Shown: positions 42,327-51,642, numbered from the stretch's first letter. The stretch: DNA of 64,000 bases from an uncultured Sphaerochaeta sp. (GCF_963676285.1 NZ_OY781062.1:124001-188000); one strand, 5' to 3'. Program-made: numbers and translations. The notes: generated by a model not told the origin, from the sequence alone.

Positions 42327-43346
42327 CTAGTACCCACGAGGTTCTATGAGGGAGAGGTCATCGGTTTCATAGAACACTTCTTCATGTACATATTGCAGGC
42401 GTGGAATACTTTCTCCAGCGGCGAGTTTCTCAGCAAGTTCTATGATTTCAGGGCCGGTTTTTGGGTTGCACTCGATGACACAATTAACCTTTCCTTCACG
42501 AAGTGCATCAATGGCTGCCTGCTGTGCATCAATGGTGACAATGACGATGTCAGCACCAGGAACAATTCCTCTCTCTTCCATCGCCTCGATAGCTCCAAGG
42601 GTCATTCCGTCATTGTGGGAATAAATAACATCGATATCATCATGCATATCGAGGAATTCAACAGCCAGTTCGTATCCTTTTGAACGGAGGAAATCACCCG
42701 ATTTACTGTAAACAATCTTGAACTCTGGATACTCTGCTAGGACTTCCCTGAATCCTTCAGCTCTCCCGTTCGCAACCGAGGAACCTTCTGTGCCGAATAA
42801 CTCTACAATATTGATATGGTCTCCGGTCTTGTCGAATCGTTCTCGTTCGTTCTTGAATTTATCCAATAGAAATAATCCAGCATTCCTGCCTTCTTTCAGG
42901 CTATCGGTTCCAATAAATCCTGCATATAAGGATGGATCTTCCACATCGATTTTCCGGTCGGTAACCAGAACAGGAATTCCGGCATCACGAGCTTCTTGCA
43001 GTACATTGTCCCAGCCATCGGTTACAATCGGTACAAAGACAATTACATCAACTTGGTACGCAATAAAGGAACGCAATGCCTTTATCTGGTTCTCCTGTTT
43101 CTGTTCAGCATTGTCATACACAAGTTGCACGCCACGTTCAGCGGCAGCTTCCTGCACTGAGCGGGTATTGTGAGTTCTCCAAGCGCTTTCAGCACCTATC
43201 TGCGAAAAACCAACGATAATACCTTCGTCCTCGATGGTTTGAGATCGTTTATCTTCTTGTGCACCGCATCCAACAAAAATACTTATGATGATGAGAGAAA
43301 TGATGATAAGGAGTTGCTTACTGATTTGCTTATTGTTATGAAACAT
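42327..43346 (-). CDS. YtfQ-type sugar-binding lipoprotein, probable sensor component
   Basis: A 339-residue lipoprotein with a hydrophobic leader (QLLIIISLIIISIFVGCG, lipobox FVGC) and a YtfQ-like galactofuranose-binding fold: SQIGAESAWRTHNTRSVQEA, EQKQENQIKALRSFIAYQVD, DAGIPVLVTDRKIDVEDPSL, VYSKSGDFLRSKGYELAVEF and VIYSHNDGMTLGAIEAME. It has no permease or ATPase next to it. Instead it is the first gene of an operon with a histidine kinase and a response regulator. Such binding-protein/LytS/YesN sets are known as three-component sugar sensors (XylFII-LytS-YesN in Clostridium). It therefore probably presents a sugar to the kinase. Confidence 0.88.
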   Translation of the reverse strand: MFHNNKQISKQLLIIISLIIISIFVGCGAQEDKRSQTIEDEGIIVGFSQIGAESAWRTHNTRSVQEAAAERGVQLVYDNAEQKQENQIKALRSFIAYQVDVIVFVPIVTDGWDNVLQEARDAGIPVLVTDRKIDVEDPSLYAGFIGTDSLKEGRNAGLFLLDKFKNERERFDKTGDHINIVELFGTEGSSVANGRAEGFREVLAEYPEFKIVYSKSGDFLRSKGYELAVEFLDMHDDIDVIYSHNDGMTLGAIEAMEERGIVPGADIVIVTIDAQQAAIDALREGKVNCVIECNPKTGPEIIELAEKLAAGESIPRLQYVHEEVFYETDDLSLIEPRGY

Positions 43347-43563
43347 TGAAAGAACCTTTATACGTGAGTGTTACCTCATTATACATTCACTACATATGAA
43401 TTAACAAGGAAAATAGGGGAGCTATGGAATCCCCTGCAGAGTAAATGAGTGTAAGTATGTTCCTTCATGCAAAGAAGAGTTGACAGCTCTTCAGGCTCTC
43501 AAAGAGAACCTCATCATCAATGCGCTTCTTTCAGTAATGGTGATACCAATTCTTATCAGGATA

Positions 43564-44334
43564 TTAGAAAAAATTAGCACTCTTTCCCCAGTCGTAATCG
43601 ACCTCTTTCAGTTGTTCCGGTGAAAGCATGGGATAGAAGATGATTTCTTTACCTTTCGCAAAATAGAACCCATTATCAATTATCTGATAAGAGAACTTTG
43701 TATCAAAAGATCGATCCACGGTCTTGGTGATCTTATCCTTATTGCTCTGGATAGTGGCAATACAATCTTTCAAGTGATCAAGATCACGTTCATACATGCC
43801 CCCGATATTGCCAGTATCTTCCTTCTCATTGAAGTCGATGATACGTATATCATTGAATATTATCGCAGGAACGGTAATTTTCTTTGTTCTGTCATTGATG
43901 ATATAATCTGCCAACATATGTGGCTCCAAGGAACTGACAACAAGAGGATGGACAGGGCAGTGTTCTTTATAGAGCCCGTATCCTCTCCAGTTGTTTGGCG
44001 TTTTATACGGAGCCGCTTCCAGAGGAAGTGTAGACCCATCCTTATTTACCAGGTAGATATTCTTATACTGCCCAAGAGGAATATGCTCGATCACTCGGTA
44101 TATCGATAAATAGAGCGAGTGTTTTACCTCTCCATTTGCATGCGTCACACATTTGGCTTTTGCATAATCCCAATCGAAGTAATTGCCAAATCCTCCCTCA
44201 ACCTCCGCAAACATAAGGCGTTCTGCAGAACCTTTCTTTGATCCCCTTGCCATATACGCTCCAAATGGCTTTGGTTCTAACTGACTACAAATGAGCGCTT
44301 CAATTGGTGAAAATACTACATAGTAATAATGCAT
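43564..44334 (-). CDS. Conserved hypothetical protein cotranscribed with the pyrophosphatase
   Basis: A 256-residue soluble protein that I do not recognise. It opens MHYYYVVFSPIEALICSQLE and has aromatic- and charge-rich segments (EVEGGFGNYFDWDYAKAKCV, ANGEVKHSLYLSIYRVIEHI) and a central PLVVSSLEPHMLADYIINDR. There is no signal peptide, membrane span or known motif. The start has AAGGAG just upstream and lies 16 bp after the pyrophosphatase stop, so both are probably on one message. Composition is like a structured cytoplasmic protein. Functional link to the proton/sodium pump is unproven. Confidence 0.6.
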   Translation of the reverse strand: MHYYYVVFSPIEALICSQLEPKPFGAYMARGSKKGSAERLMFAEVEGGFGNYFDWDYAKAKCVTHANGEVKHSLYLSIYRVIEHIPLGQYKNIYLVNKDGSTLPLEAAPYKTPNNWRGYGLYKEHCPVHPLVVSSLEPHMLADYIINDRTKKITVPAIIFNDIRIIDFNEKEDTGNIGGMYERDLDHLKDCIATIQSNKDKITKTVDRSFDTKFSYQIIDNGFYFAKGKEIIFYPMLSPEQLKEVDYDWGKSANFF

Positions 44335-44350
44335 CCGACACTCCTTTTAT

Positions 44351-46501
44351 TTAATTCATGAGAAGTGAAAACAAGTTATACTTACTAAAAATTGATACAG
44401 CTATTAGCGAAACAATTGCCATGATTTTTATGAGAATATCGAGAGAGGGTCCAACGGTATCCTTTAGTGGATCTCCAACGGTATCACCTACCACGGCAGC
44501 TTTATGAGCATCAGAACCTTTGCCACCGAAGTGCCCATTTTCCACGTATTTCTTGCCATTATCCCAAGCACCACCGGCATTGGCAGTATAGAGAGCTAGC
44601 ATGACCGAAGAGAGTGTTGTTCCGATCAATAGTCCACCAACAAATTCAGCGCCAAAGAGGAATCCGGTAAAAAGAGGAGTGAGAACGGCAATAAGAGCAG
44701 GACTCTTCATTTCAGATAGAGCACCCGCACTACTTATGCTGATGCATGTTTTATAATCGGGAAGACTTGTTCCTAATATAATGCCAGGATCAGCCTTGAA
44801 TTGTCTTCTCACCTCTTGCACCATCTTTCGTGCAGCATTCGCAACAGCTTGTATCAATATTCCACTAAATAGATAGGGAAGAGCTCCTCCTACCAGTGCC
44901 CCAACAAGTGTAAGAGGGTTTACCATATTTAAGATCATGGCGGCACCATGTACAGCGTGTTCACCGGCTTGTGCATATAAATACGAAGAAAAGAGAGAAA
45001 GAGCGGCAAGGGTTGCAGAACCGATAGCAAATCCTTTTCCAATTGCTGCAGTAGTATTTCCAACAGCATCCAATTCATCAGTAATGCCACGAACATCAGG
45101 ATGAAGTTTTGCCATCTCACTGATGCCACCAGCGTTGTCAGCAATCGGTCCATACGTATCAACAGACACGGTAACCGTTACAAAGCTGAGCATGCCGATA
45201 GCAGCCATGGCTACGCCATACAGGCCAGCTGTAATATTTGCAGCAATAATTGCAGCCCCTAAGATGATAACCGGACCGATTACAGAGATCATGCCAACAC
45301 TCATTCCTTCGGTAATGGTAAGGGCAGCGCCCTCCGCGCTACTTGCTGCTATCTTCTGTGTTGGCTTGAAATCATAACTGGTATAATACTCAGCGATTTG
45401 TCCAATTACAATGCCGCTTACAATACCAAGGACAGCGCATACCCAAGGAGAAAATGCTCCGAGTGCAAATCCTATGGTATGTAAGGCTTCACCGGCAAAT
45501 ACGAAATATGAGATAAAACCTGAAGATATAATGGTTAATCCTGCACCGACAAATGTTGCAGCATTCAGTTCCTTGTGAGGGTTGGAGGACACTTTTTTTA
45601 CCAGTAAGTAAAGAATGCCAACCATTGAAGAGATAATTCCAACAGCAGCAACGAGGAGGGGGACATAGATAAGTTTAACAACAAGACTTGCCTCTATCCC
45701 TCCCTGTGAAAAATAGATATATGCAGCAAGGATCATCGCTGATACCAGTGCTCCTACATAACTTTCCAGCAAGTCAGAACCCAGACCAGCCACATCTCCA
45801 ACATTGTCTCCAACGTTATCAGCAATAGTTGCTGGGTTTCTTGGGTCATCTTCAGGTATTCCAGCTTCAGTTTTTCCGACTAGGTCAGCCCCCATATCGG
45901 CAGCCTTGGTATAGATACCACCTCCAACACGGTTAAACATAGCTATGATAGAACAACCTAAAGCATAGGCGCTTATGGTCATCGTAAAGGGAATATCACT
46001 AATACCAAGCCAGTTGGTATGGAATCTAAGATTTTCAGGAGCGACTTGTTTTAGAAGAACCCCGAATACCAGATAGACAATGGCGAGTCCAAGAAGGGCA
46101 AACCCTCCAACAGAGAGCCCCATGACAGACCCCCCTCTAAAAGCCACACGTAATGTTTTCCCCAAATTTCTCGTATTACGAGCTTCATTGGAGACGCGTA
46201 CATTACTGATTGTCGCTATATTCATTCCAATCCATCCTGCACTGGCACTCATTAAAGCTCCAAATACAAAAGCTATGGCACTACTGGGGGATACAACAAT
46301 ACCCAGTAGAATCGCAATGAGAATCACAACTTTTACAATAACGGAGTATTCAAGCACCAAGAAAGCTCTTGCTCCTTCCTGAATGGCAGCTGCAATTTGC
46401 TGCATCTCTGGTGTTCCTGAATCCTTTCTTTTCACCCCATAATAGTTGATTGCGGCAAAGGCTAAAGCAGCAATAGCTGCAATGATAATAAATCCAATCA
46501 T
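44351..46501 (-). CDS. hppA: K+-dependent membrane-bound pyrophosphatase (ion-pumping)
   Basis: A 716-residue integral membrane enzyme that hydrolyses pyrophosphate and pumps H+ or Na+. The catalytic motifs are clear: ADMGADLVGKTEAGIPEDD and the following NPATIADNVGDNVGD, and near the end WDNGKKYVENG with GDPLKDTVGPSLDILIK. The stretch VGNTTAAIGKGFAIGSA has Ala where K+-independent enzymes carry Lys, and Gly three residues on, which marks the K+-dependent class. About 16 membrane helices. Many enzymes of this class in anaerobes pump Na+; H+ or Na+ cannot be told here. GGGAG precedes the ATG. The 327-bp gap upstream (46502-46828) holds the promoter region and the leader of the IS gene. Confidence 0.93.
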   Translation of the reverse strand: MIGFIIIAAIAALAFAAINYYGVKRKDSGTPEMQQIAAAIQEGARAFLVLEYSVIVKVVILIAILLGIVVSPSSAIAFVFGALMSASAGWIGMNIATISNVRVSNEARNTRNLGKTLRVAFRGGSVMGLSVGGFALLGLAIVYLVFGVLLKQVAPENLRFHTNWLGISDIPFTMTISAYALGCSIIAMFNRVGGGIYTKAADMGADLVGKTEAGIPEDDPRNPATIADNVGDNVGDVAGLGSDLLESYVGALVSAMILAAYIYFSQGGIEASLVVKLIYVPLLVAAVGIISSMVGILYLLVKKVSSNPHKELNAATFVGAGLTIISSGFISYFVFAGEALHTIGFALGAFSPWVCAVLGIVSGIVIGQIAEYYTSYDFKPTQKIAASSAEGAALTITEGMSVGMISVIGPVIILGAAIIAANITAGLYGVAMAAIGMLSFVTVTVSVDTYGPIADNAGGISEMAKLHPDVRGITDELDAVGNTTAAIGKGFAIGSATLAALSLFSSYLYAQAGEHAVHGAAMILNMVNPLTLVGALVGGALPYLFSGILIQAVANAARKMVQEVRRQFKADPGIILGTSLPDYKTCISISSAGALSEMKSPALIAVLTPLFTGFLFGAEFVGGLLIGTTLSSVMLALYTANAGGAWDNGKKYVENGHFGGKGSDAHKAAVVGDTVGDPLKDTVGPSLDILIKIMAIVSLIAVSIFSKYNLFSLLMN

Positions 46502-46769
46502 ATAGCTCCCTCTTTGCTATGATTGTAAGCTATAATGCTCGAGATATCAAAGAAGATATGTACGGTATTGTTACGATAGCAAAGAACAATCTTGTGTAGG
46601 AGAGAAATAAATGACATACAGAGCCAATTGCAAAATGGGTTTTCAGGAACCTAGTAATGCATAAGTATACAAAACCATCACTCACATACCCCATATCTGC
46701 TGCTGGCCCATGTGACTGACAGGAATCTTCCTTGAATTCATTAATATTTGCTTGTTGGATATAGAAAAA

Positions 46770-46824
46770 AGGACCATTTTTTGTTATTGTTTAATTACCA
46801 CAAAAAACAAACAAAAGAGGTCCT
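46770..46824 (+). promoter_or_regulatory. Hairpin covering the transposase ribosome binding site
   Basis: AGGACC (46770-46775) pairs with GGTCCT (46819-46824), and the T-rich TTTTTTGTTATTGTTT inside can pair with AAACAAACAAAA. The GAGG ribosome binding site lies in the 3' arm. A readthrough transcript from outside would fold this hairpin and block translation, a known way insertion sequences limit transposase production. Confidence 0.45.
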
Positions 46825-46828
46825 TCTT

Positions 46829-47995
46829 ATGCACCATACTACACCAACCCCACTAGTTCTGCAATCCCTGTTGTTCTCCCATGAAGACTTTTCACCCTGC
46901 CTGTTCCGGGAACCCTCAGAGAGGGAGCTTGAGTTCCTGCAATACTATCAGGGGGTGCAGTCCCTGCTCACCCCCGATGAATTGCACAGGTTGCACAGAA
47001 GCCACCGCAGGGGAAGGCTCGGCTACGACCTGCTGCCGATACTGGGCATCATGCTGCTCAAGCTTCACCACCAGGTAAGGACGGTGAAGGGAACACTGTC
47101 GCTCCTGCGTGAGAACGGGAACCTGAAGGACATGCTTGGAATCAACAGGGTACCCAGTGAGGCGAGTGTGAGCAGGCTTTCCAGGGAAGTGGAGAGGATC
47201 GTCGACCCCTCACTCCTCCATGAACGGGTGATACAGGCGTATACATCATCAATGGACAGGCTGGCAATCGGACACCTGAGCATAGACAGCACCACCATCG
47301 GGGCACGGGAGAAGCCCATCAAGACCAGGGCACCGGAAGCCAAGGCCAACGAGAAGAGAGGACGCAAGGCGAAGGGATCGCTGGAGGAACAACAGTATCG
47401 TGAGCGTCAGGCCAGGCTGGAGCAAGAACGGATTGCCTATCTGCAGGAATCCTTCGGGGAGTCGATGGAAAGACTGGAAATGCGCTGTTCCATTACCGCG
47501 AAACAGAATTCCAAGGGGAAGAAACAATGGTTCATCGGCTACAAGGCCCATCTTGCCACTGATGATTACGGGGTGCCCGTGAGCTTCGCGGTGACCGGGG
47601 CCTCGGTCCATGACAGCAAGGTCGCAGTCCCCCTCATGAAAAAGGCAAGGAAGACCACCGATTTCTTGTATGTACTGCTCGACAAGGGGTACATCAGCCC
47701 TGTGATCAACGACTATGTCGACATGATAGGAAGGAAGGCGATCATCGACCGCAGGGCCTACAAGGGGGTGGTCGCCGACCCCCTGGACCCCGCTTCCCAG
47801 AGGCGGTATGCCGCCAGGACCACCGTGGAGAGGACCAACGGCGAGCTCAAGGACGGGTTCCTTCCCGACATCATCTACAAGCGGGGAGCCCACGCCCGGT
47901 ATGAGATCGCTCTGGCCATTCTCCTCACCACCATGAAGAAGGTGCGGAATGTGCTGATCCTGTATGAGCAACACAAGGCACAGAGGGTATCCTAG
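46829..47995 (+). mobile_element. Insertion sequence transposase (DDE, IS4/IS5/IS1182-like)
   Basis: A 388-residue DDE transposase, apparently intact. N-terminal domain: SERELEFLQYYQGVQSLLTP, then RLGYDLLPILGIMLLKLHHQ. First catalytic Asp in LSIDSTTIGAREKPIK; second in LLDKGYISPVINDY; the Y-(2)-R-(3)-E part near RRYAARTTVERTNGEL. A basic, Glu-rich linker (GRKAKGSLEEQQYRERQARL) follows the first Asp. The start at 46829 (MHHTTPTPLVLQ) is chosen over an in-frame upstream codon because of the GAGG ahead of it. Terminal inverted repeats could not be identified by eye, so the element's borders are unknown. It is clearly GC-richer than its neighbours, which indicates recent arrival. Confidence 0.85.
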
Positions 47996-48017
47996 CCACA
48001 ATCAAAGGAATTGAAGA

Positions 48018-48110
48018 CACCCCTCCAACGAAGAAGGGATGCGTTGGTGCGTCTATCGACTTGCCTTGGGGGTGATTCTCTCCGTCATCCTGGAGAGAAA
48101 ATCATCTGGT
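48018..48110 (+). other. Structured region downstream of the transposase
   Basis: In the 290-bp gap after the transposase, CCAACG/CGTTGG nested within CACCCC/GGGGTG can form one structure, and CTCTCC/GGAGAG with flanking GATT/AATC another (48075-48104). These may be part of the insertion sequence's right end or its terminator. No gene is seen in 47996-48285. Confidence 0.3.
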
Positions 48111-48285
48111 TGACTGTCGTGCCACCTGATATGAATGGTTATGCATAATTCCGTGTATATTCATACGTATTGCTTAGCATTTTGAAATTTGCTCTACAAT
48201 TTCCTCTTTATGAAGATATTCATCCGACGCTTGCATATTTAGATTTTCTTATAGGCTTACGATGTCTATCACCAGGCAGTACCAC

Positions 48286-49860
48286 TCACATTTCTTTCAG
48301 TAGATCTTCTGATGAAAGATCAATAAGCCAGCCATGAGTTTGAGGACTCCAGGAGCGAGTATAGATCGTTCCATCATATGTCTCTGCTATAAGCATCAAG
48401 GATCCGTCGGGATATGCGCTAAGCCAGCTGATAACCCAAGAGAACGACTCTGGGACAAGAGCTTGTGTATCTTCACTTCGCCAGATAATATCACCCAACA
48501 CGTCTAAACTGTTATCTTGGAGTGCAGCCATGGCATCGGTAACCATGTAAAGATACCAAATATCCTCACCAGTACGATTCCGGGCAAGGAGAGTAGCATA
48601 GCCATAAGGGGCGTCTGGCAAAGGCTCTGAATTGAAGTTCTCATTGGTCAGTTCAATACTCCAACCATCATCATGAGGTGACCAAAGCAAGTGGTATTCC
48701 TCATTATCCAGATCGAGACCAACAAGATGTAATGGTTCATCGATATCGGAAGCCAATAATTCATTCAGATGGGAGAACTGAGAGAGATTGATATATGTAT
48801 TATCACCGGCATAAAGGATGCTATCCTCTAGCAGATCCTCTCCGAATGGATATACATCATAGTATTCTTCAGTGGCAAGATAGAGGTACCAAATATCAAA
48901 GCTGGTATTGTTCTCCACATACAGCTCATATGTATCAAGGGAGACATCATACTGGAGGTCTGCGATAGTCAATTCAATATTCCAGATATCCGTTGTGGGA
49001 AACCACAGTCTTTTGTATATGTCACCATCGGTATCTTCTGCTCGAATTTCAACCCTGCCATATGTATCAAACGGTAACTGATCGGCTATCCAGGGAACAT
49101 CATCAGTTGCTATGTGAACGATACGTGTTGGAAGGAGTATCATATCACCCAAGAGATTGGTGCTCGCAATTTCATTATTCTTAGTGGGATCTATGACATA
49201 GAGTGCACTAAGGGGATACTCAGTCCCATTCGTGATGAGAAAGTAGTCTCCTTGTGGGGGCGGGATTGTTATATCCTCCAAAGAGAAGGTGAGTTCATCT
49301 TCAGTGATCTCAATATTCCATGAATCGGTTTCAGGTAACCATGAGAAGCTATAACGATCTCCATCGATATCGATTGCATTGACAGAGTATGATTCTGTTC
49401 CTTGTTGCTCTAAGGCTTGTTGCAATAACGGGAACTTGCATAGTGCTATTCTCTGTTGACCGTGGTGAATCAGAGCTTCCGGTTCTAACAGATTATCCAT
49501 CTGGTCACTTGAGTGGTACATGCTCTCATTGAATATATCAAGCTGTACCAGTGTGTAGCCGGTTTCATTGCTTACAATAAGATACTCACCGTAACGAGGA
49601 ACATCTCCATACCGGAAAACTCGCTTGGGTTTTACCAATTGTGCAATCGAAGTTTGTTGTTCATCAGGTGCATATAGAGCAGCAATTGGTGCCTCAGTTT
49701 CAGGTGCAGTAGTAGAAAGATCCTCAATTGAAACGGGAAAGATGGCCTCACTTTCTATTTCATGCATAGATTCGTCTGTGGAGGTAGTCGTGCAGGAGAA
49801 TAAAAGAAGTAGCATGCCAAGGACCAGTATAATCAGGGTATGAAAGGTATCTCTTTGCAT
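48286..49860 (-). CDS. Lipoprotein with four tandem ~100-residue repeats
   Basis: A 524-residue lipoprotein (leader LIILVLGMLLLLFSC, lipobox LFSC) followed by a linker and four similar units. Each opens with a strand and N.T motif (YLIVSNETGYTLVQLDIF, YFLITNGTEYPLSALYVI, YELYVENNTSFDIWYLYLAT, YATLLARNRTGEDIWYLYMV), has LL....L in the middle, and ends with a D-x-(D/E)-(G/N)-(D/E)-x-Y ... W.P...WNIELT-type strand (DGDRYSFSWLPETDSWNIEI, DGDIYKRLWFPTTDIWNIEL, DNEEYHLLWSPHDDGWSIEL, DGTIYTRSWSPQTHGWLIDL). No family is known to me; a surface or periplasmic binding role is possible. AAGGAA precedes the ATG. It is a single-gene unit. Confidence 0.75.
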   Translation of the reverse strand: MQRDTFHTLIILVLGMLLLLFSCTTTSTDESMHEIESEAIFPVSIEDLSTTAPETEAPIAALYAPDEQQTSIAQLVKPKRVFRYGDVPRYGEYLIVSNETGYTLVQLDIFNESMYHSSDQMDNLLEPEALIHHGQQRIALCKFPLLQQALEQQGTESYSVNAIDIDGDRYSFSWLPETDSWNIEITEDELTFSLEDITIPPPQGDYFLITNGTEYPLSALYVIDPTKNNEIASTNLLGDMILLPTRIVHIATDDVPWIADQLPFDTYGRVEIRAEDTDGDIYKRLWFPTTDIWNIELTIADLQYDVSLDTYELYVENNTSFDIWYLYLATEEYYDVYPFGEDLLEDSILYAGDNTYINLSQFSHLNELLASDIDEPLHLVGLDLDNEEYHLLWSPHDDGWSIELTNENFNSEPLPDAPYGYATLLARNRTGEDIWYLYMVTDAMAALQDNSLDVLGDIIWRSEDTQALVPESFSWVISWLSAYPDGSLMLIAETYDGTIYTRSWSPQTHGWLIDLSSEDLLKEM

Positions 49861-50067
49861 AGCTTTATTCCTTTTCCCAAATGGGAAGTATTACCGCAAT
49901 AGCTATGCTATAACTATCATCCTGGAATGTGAGAATGGCAAGAGTGTGGGAGGGCTGAATGAAATAAATTGTGTGCTAGAAAGTGATAATATGAGAAATA
50001 GGGTGTTATGTAGTTTGGGGTTGTTGGTTTCTTTTCATAGCAGAGCATAGTTCTCTATATACGTAAA

Positions 50068-50496
50068 CTATAAAACACATTCAATCTCGAAAACAGGATA
50101 ATCATCATTCCTGAAATGCTTTATAGGAATCTGTTGCTGTTGTGTGTCTTGAAGAAGAATTGCTGCTGGAATATTCAATTCCTCATGAAGTCTTCTCATC
50201 ATAGAAAGACTGAGCGGGCGTTTCCTGTTCAAAATTTCAGATACCTTACTCTGACTACCAATGATGGGAACGAGATCTTTTCTGGATAGTCCTTGTTGAT
50301 CCATTACAAACAAAATTGCATCGATTGGATCTGGCAGATCAATAGGAAAATTTTCCTCTTCATATATTGAGATTAATGTAGTAAATAGTTCAATCTCGTC
50401 ATTGATTATTGCAGTTTCAGGTTGTTCCATTAGAGATTCGACATGATTGAGAGCCATCTCATACTCGAGATCATTTTTTAATACTTTTGGTTTCAT
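50068..50496 (-). CDS. HigA-type antitoxin / helix-turn-helix regulator
   Basis: A 142-residue protein with an N-terminal helical region of ~65 residues and a Cro/C1-type helix-turn-helix in the second half (GLSRKDLVPIIGSQSKVSEI and LNRKRPLSLSMMRRLHEELN). This matches the HigA antitoxins that both neutralise HigB and repress the operon. GGAG lies 8 bases before the ATG. The start overlaps the stop of the toxin-like frame by one base (TGATG), the normal toxin-first order of higBA. It appears intact, although its toxin is not. Confidence 0.82.
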   Translation of the reverse strand: MKPKVLKNDLEYEMALNHVESLMEQPETAIINDEIELFTTLISIYEEENFPIDLPDPIDAILFVMDQQGLSRKDLVPIIGSQSKVSEILNRKRPLSLSMMRRLHEELNIPAAILLQDTQQQQIPIKHFRNDDYPVFEIECVL

Positions 50497-50717
50497 CAAA
50501 TTGTCTCCGCATTTACCTTGTCATACTCTGCATGGGTACCAATGAATCTGATAATCATGGTTTGTGTTGTAAGAGTCAGTTGAATTTTTGCCCTGTAAGT
50601 CAACAGAAAACTTTCCAGCTTAGGACAACTAAATAATTGCCACTTCCCCCAAGAACTCTCTAATGTGTTGATAACTACATCGCACAAGGAGAATTCATGA
50701 AGAGAAGTGACGCACAA
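50496..50717 (-). pseudogene. Decayed HigB-type toxin
   Basis: The last ~22 residues, MIIRFIGTHAEYDKVNAETI, are the exact C-terminal signature of HigB (RelE-fold mRNA interferases). Near the start, VINTLESSWGK resembles the HigB opening VIS..L..FW.K. The ~35-40 residues normally between, with the conserved FNI.GNKYRL strand, are missing or garbled: a neighbouring frame contains VF..LTGQKFN..L with stops, which suggests deletion and frameshift. HigB is usually 95-105 residues; the frame here would give 73. The toxin is therefore probably dead. Confidence 0.6.
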
Positions 50718-50885
50718 GTAATAGTATCACAAGCTCAGGAAGAGTTGTAGAAACATTGAAAGTGTTCCTAAAACCTAAAGTTTCCACTGTGAGCGGCTGC
50801 ACTCATCTAGAAGACAATAGCCCTAAAAGAAACTCTCTTTCCTGGGGCTACTTATCATACTTTCAAGGAAAATATTCAAGATTAT

Positions 50886-51257
50886 CTATAATAAATTCTC
50901 ATATTCTGTATAAGCGATAGCAATGCCACTCATCATATACGATGAGGAAACCAATCTAGAATCATTTCCGTAGGGACTTGCCGTCATTTCATAGGAATTT
51001 TCTGAATCAACGATGATATTGACGATATCATCGGTATCAGGATAGAGGGTTTTGGCATATGTTAGAAAATCTATATATCCGGCCGATCCTTGAGAAGGAG
51101 CAAAGTCCACTCTCCCTAGGATTTGGTAAGTTCCCTCTGCTGGAAAAGATACCGACGCAGAGAAAGGTTGCTTTGTAGATAGTGTAGTAGTAGTGCAACT
51201 CGAGAGGACCAAGGTTAAGAGTACCAATAGTGAAATGAGAAGAAAACGCTTTTTCAT
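50886..51257 (-). CDS. Small lipoprotein, unknown function
   Basis: A 123-residue lipoprotein with the leader MKKRFLLISLLVLLTLVLSS and lipobox LSSC. The mature part reads like a small alpha/beta domain (PAEGTYQILGRVDFAPSQGS, DFLTYAKTLYPDTDDIVNII, ASPYGNDSRLVSSSYMMSGI). Similar small domains of Treponema lipoproteins contain the YQILGRV...YxxLLxxAK pattern. GGAGG precedes the ATG. It stands alone. The 473-bp gap upstream (51258-51730) contains no gene apart from the hairpin at 51643. Confidence 0.7.
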   Translation of the reverse strand: MKKRFLLISLLVLLTLVLSSCTTTTLSTKQPFSASVSFPAEGTYQILGRVDFAPSQGSAGYIDFLTYAKTLYPDTDDIVNIIVDSENSYEMTASPYGNDSRLVSSSYMMSGIAIAYTEYENLL

Positions 51258-51642
51258 ATTACCTCCGATAGTGATTAATATCGCTAATAGTATAACATAA
51301 AAACAAGCGCGCGAAGTAAAAAATAATCGCTAAAAGCAAGAATGAATATTTTCATTTATTGGCTTCATTACATTAAGAATAATTATGTCTCTGATGGTGT
51401 AATTCGCCTTGTGAAGACTGAATGAGTGCCTTGAACATATTTTAGTAGGAATTTGTGTTCCGTGGTGTATCTGCAATTCCTTCGGATAGGAAAACTGACT
51501 GTATAGTAGACTAGCTTACTAAATCTAATTGACTTGCTGATCAATATTATAAAAGGGTATGTGTTGTCGTCGAAAAGAATTGCATCAATGATGAATTAAC
51601 TGCTTGGATTCAATATCTATCAATCAAAGAACAATCACACAA

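Noticed and set aside
43440..43580. A plus-strand peptide-like stretch (KEELTALQALKENLIINALL)
   Set aside because: It has no start codon with a ribosome binding site and runs antisense into a real gene; too short to support even as a remnant.
47249..48001. A 250-codon open frame on the strand opposite the transposase
   Set aside because: It is a shadow of the GC-rich transposase gene, with no ribosome binding site and a Pro/Gly/His-rich translation without family features.
46502..48285. Terminal inverted repeats of the insertion sequence
   Set aside because: Several short candidate pairs were compared on the two flanks, but none was long or consistent enough to report as element borders.
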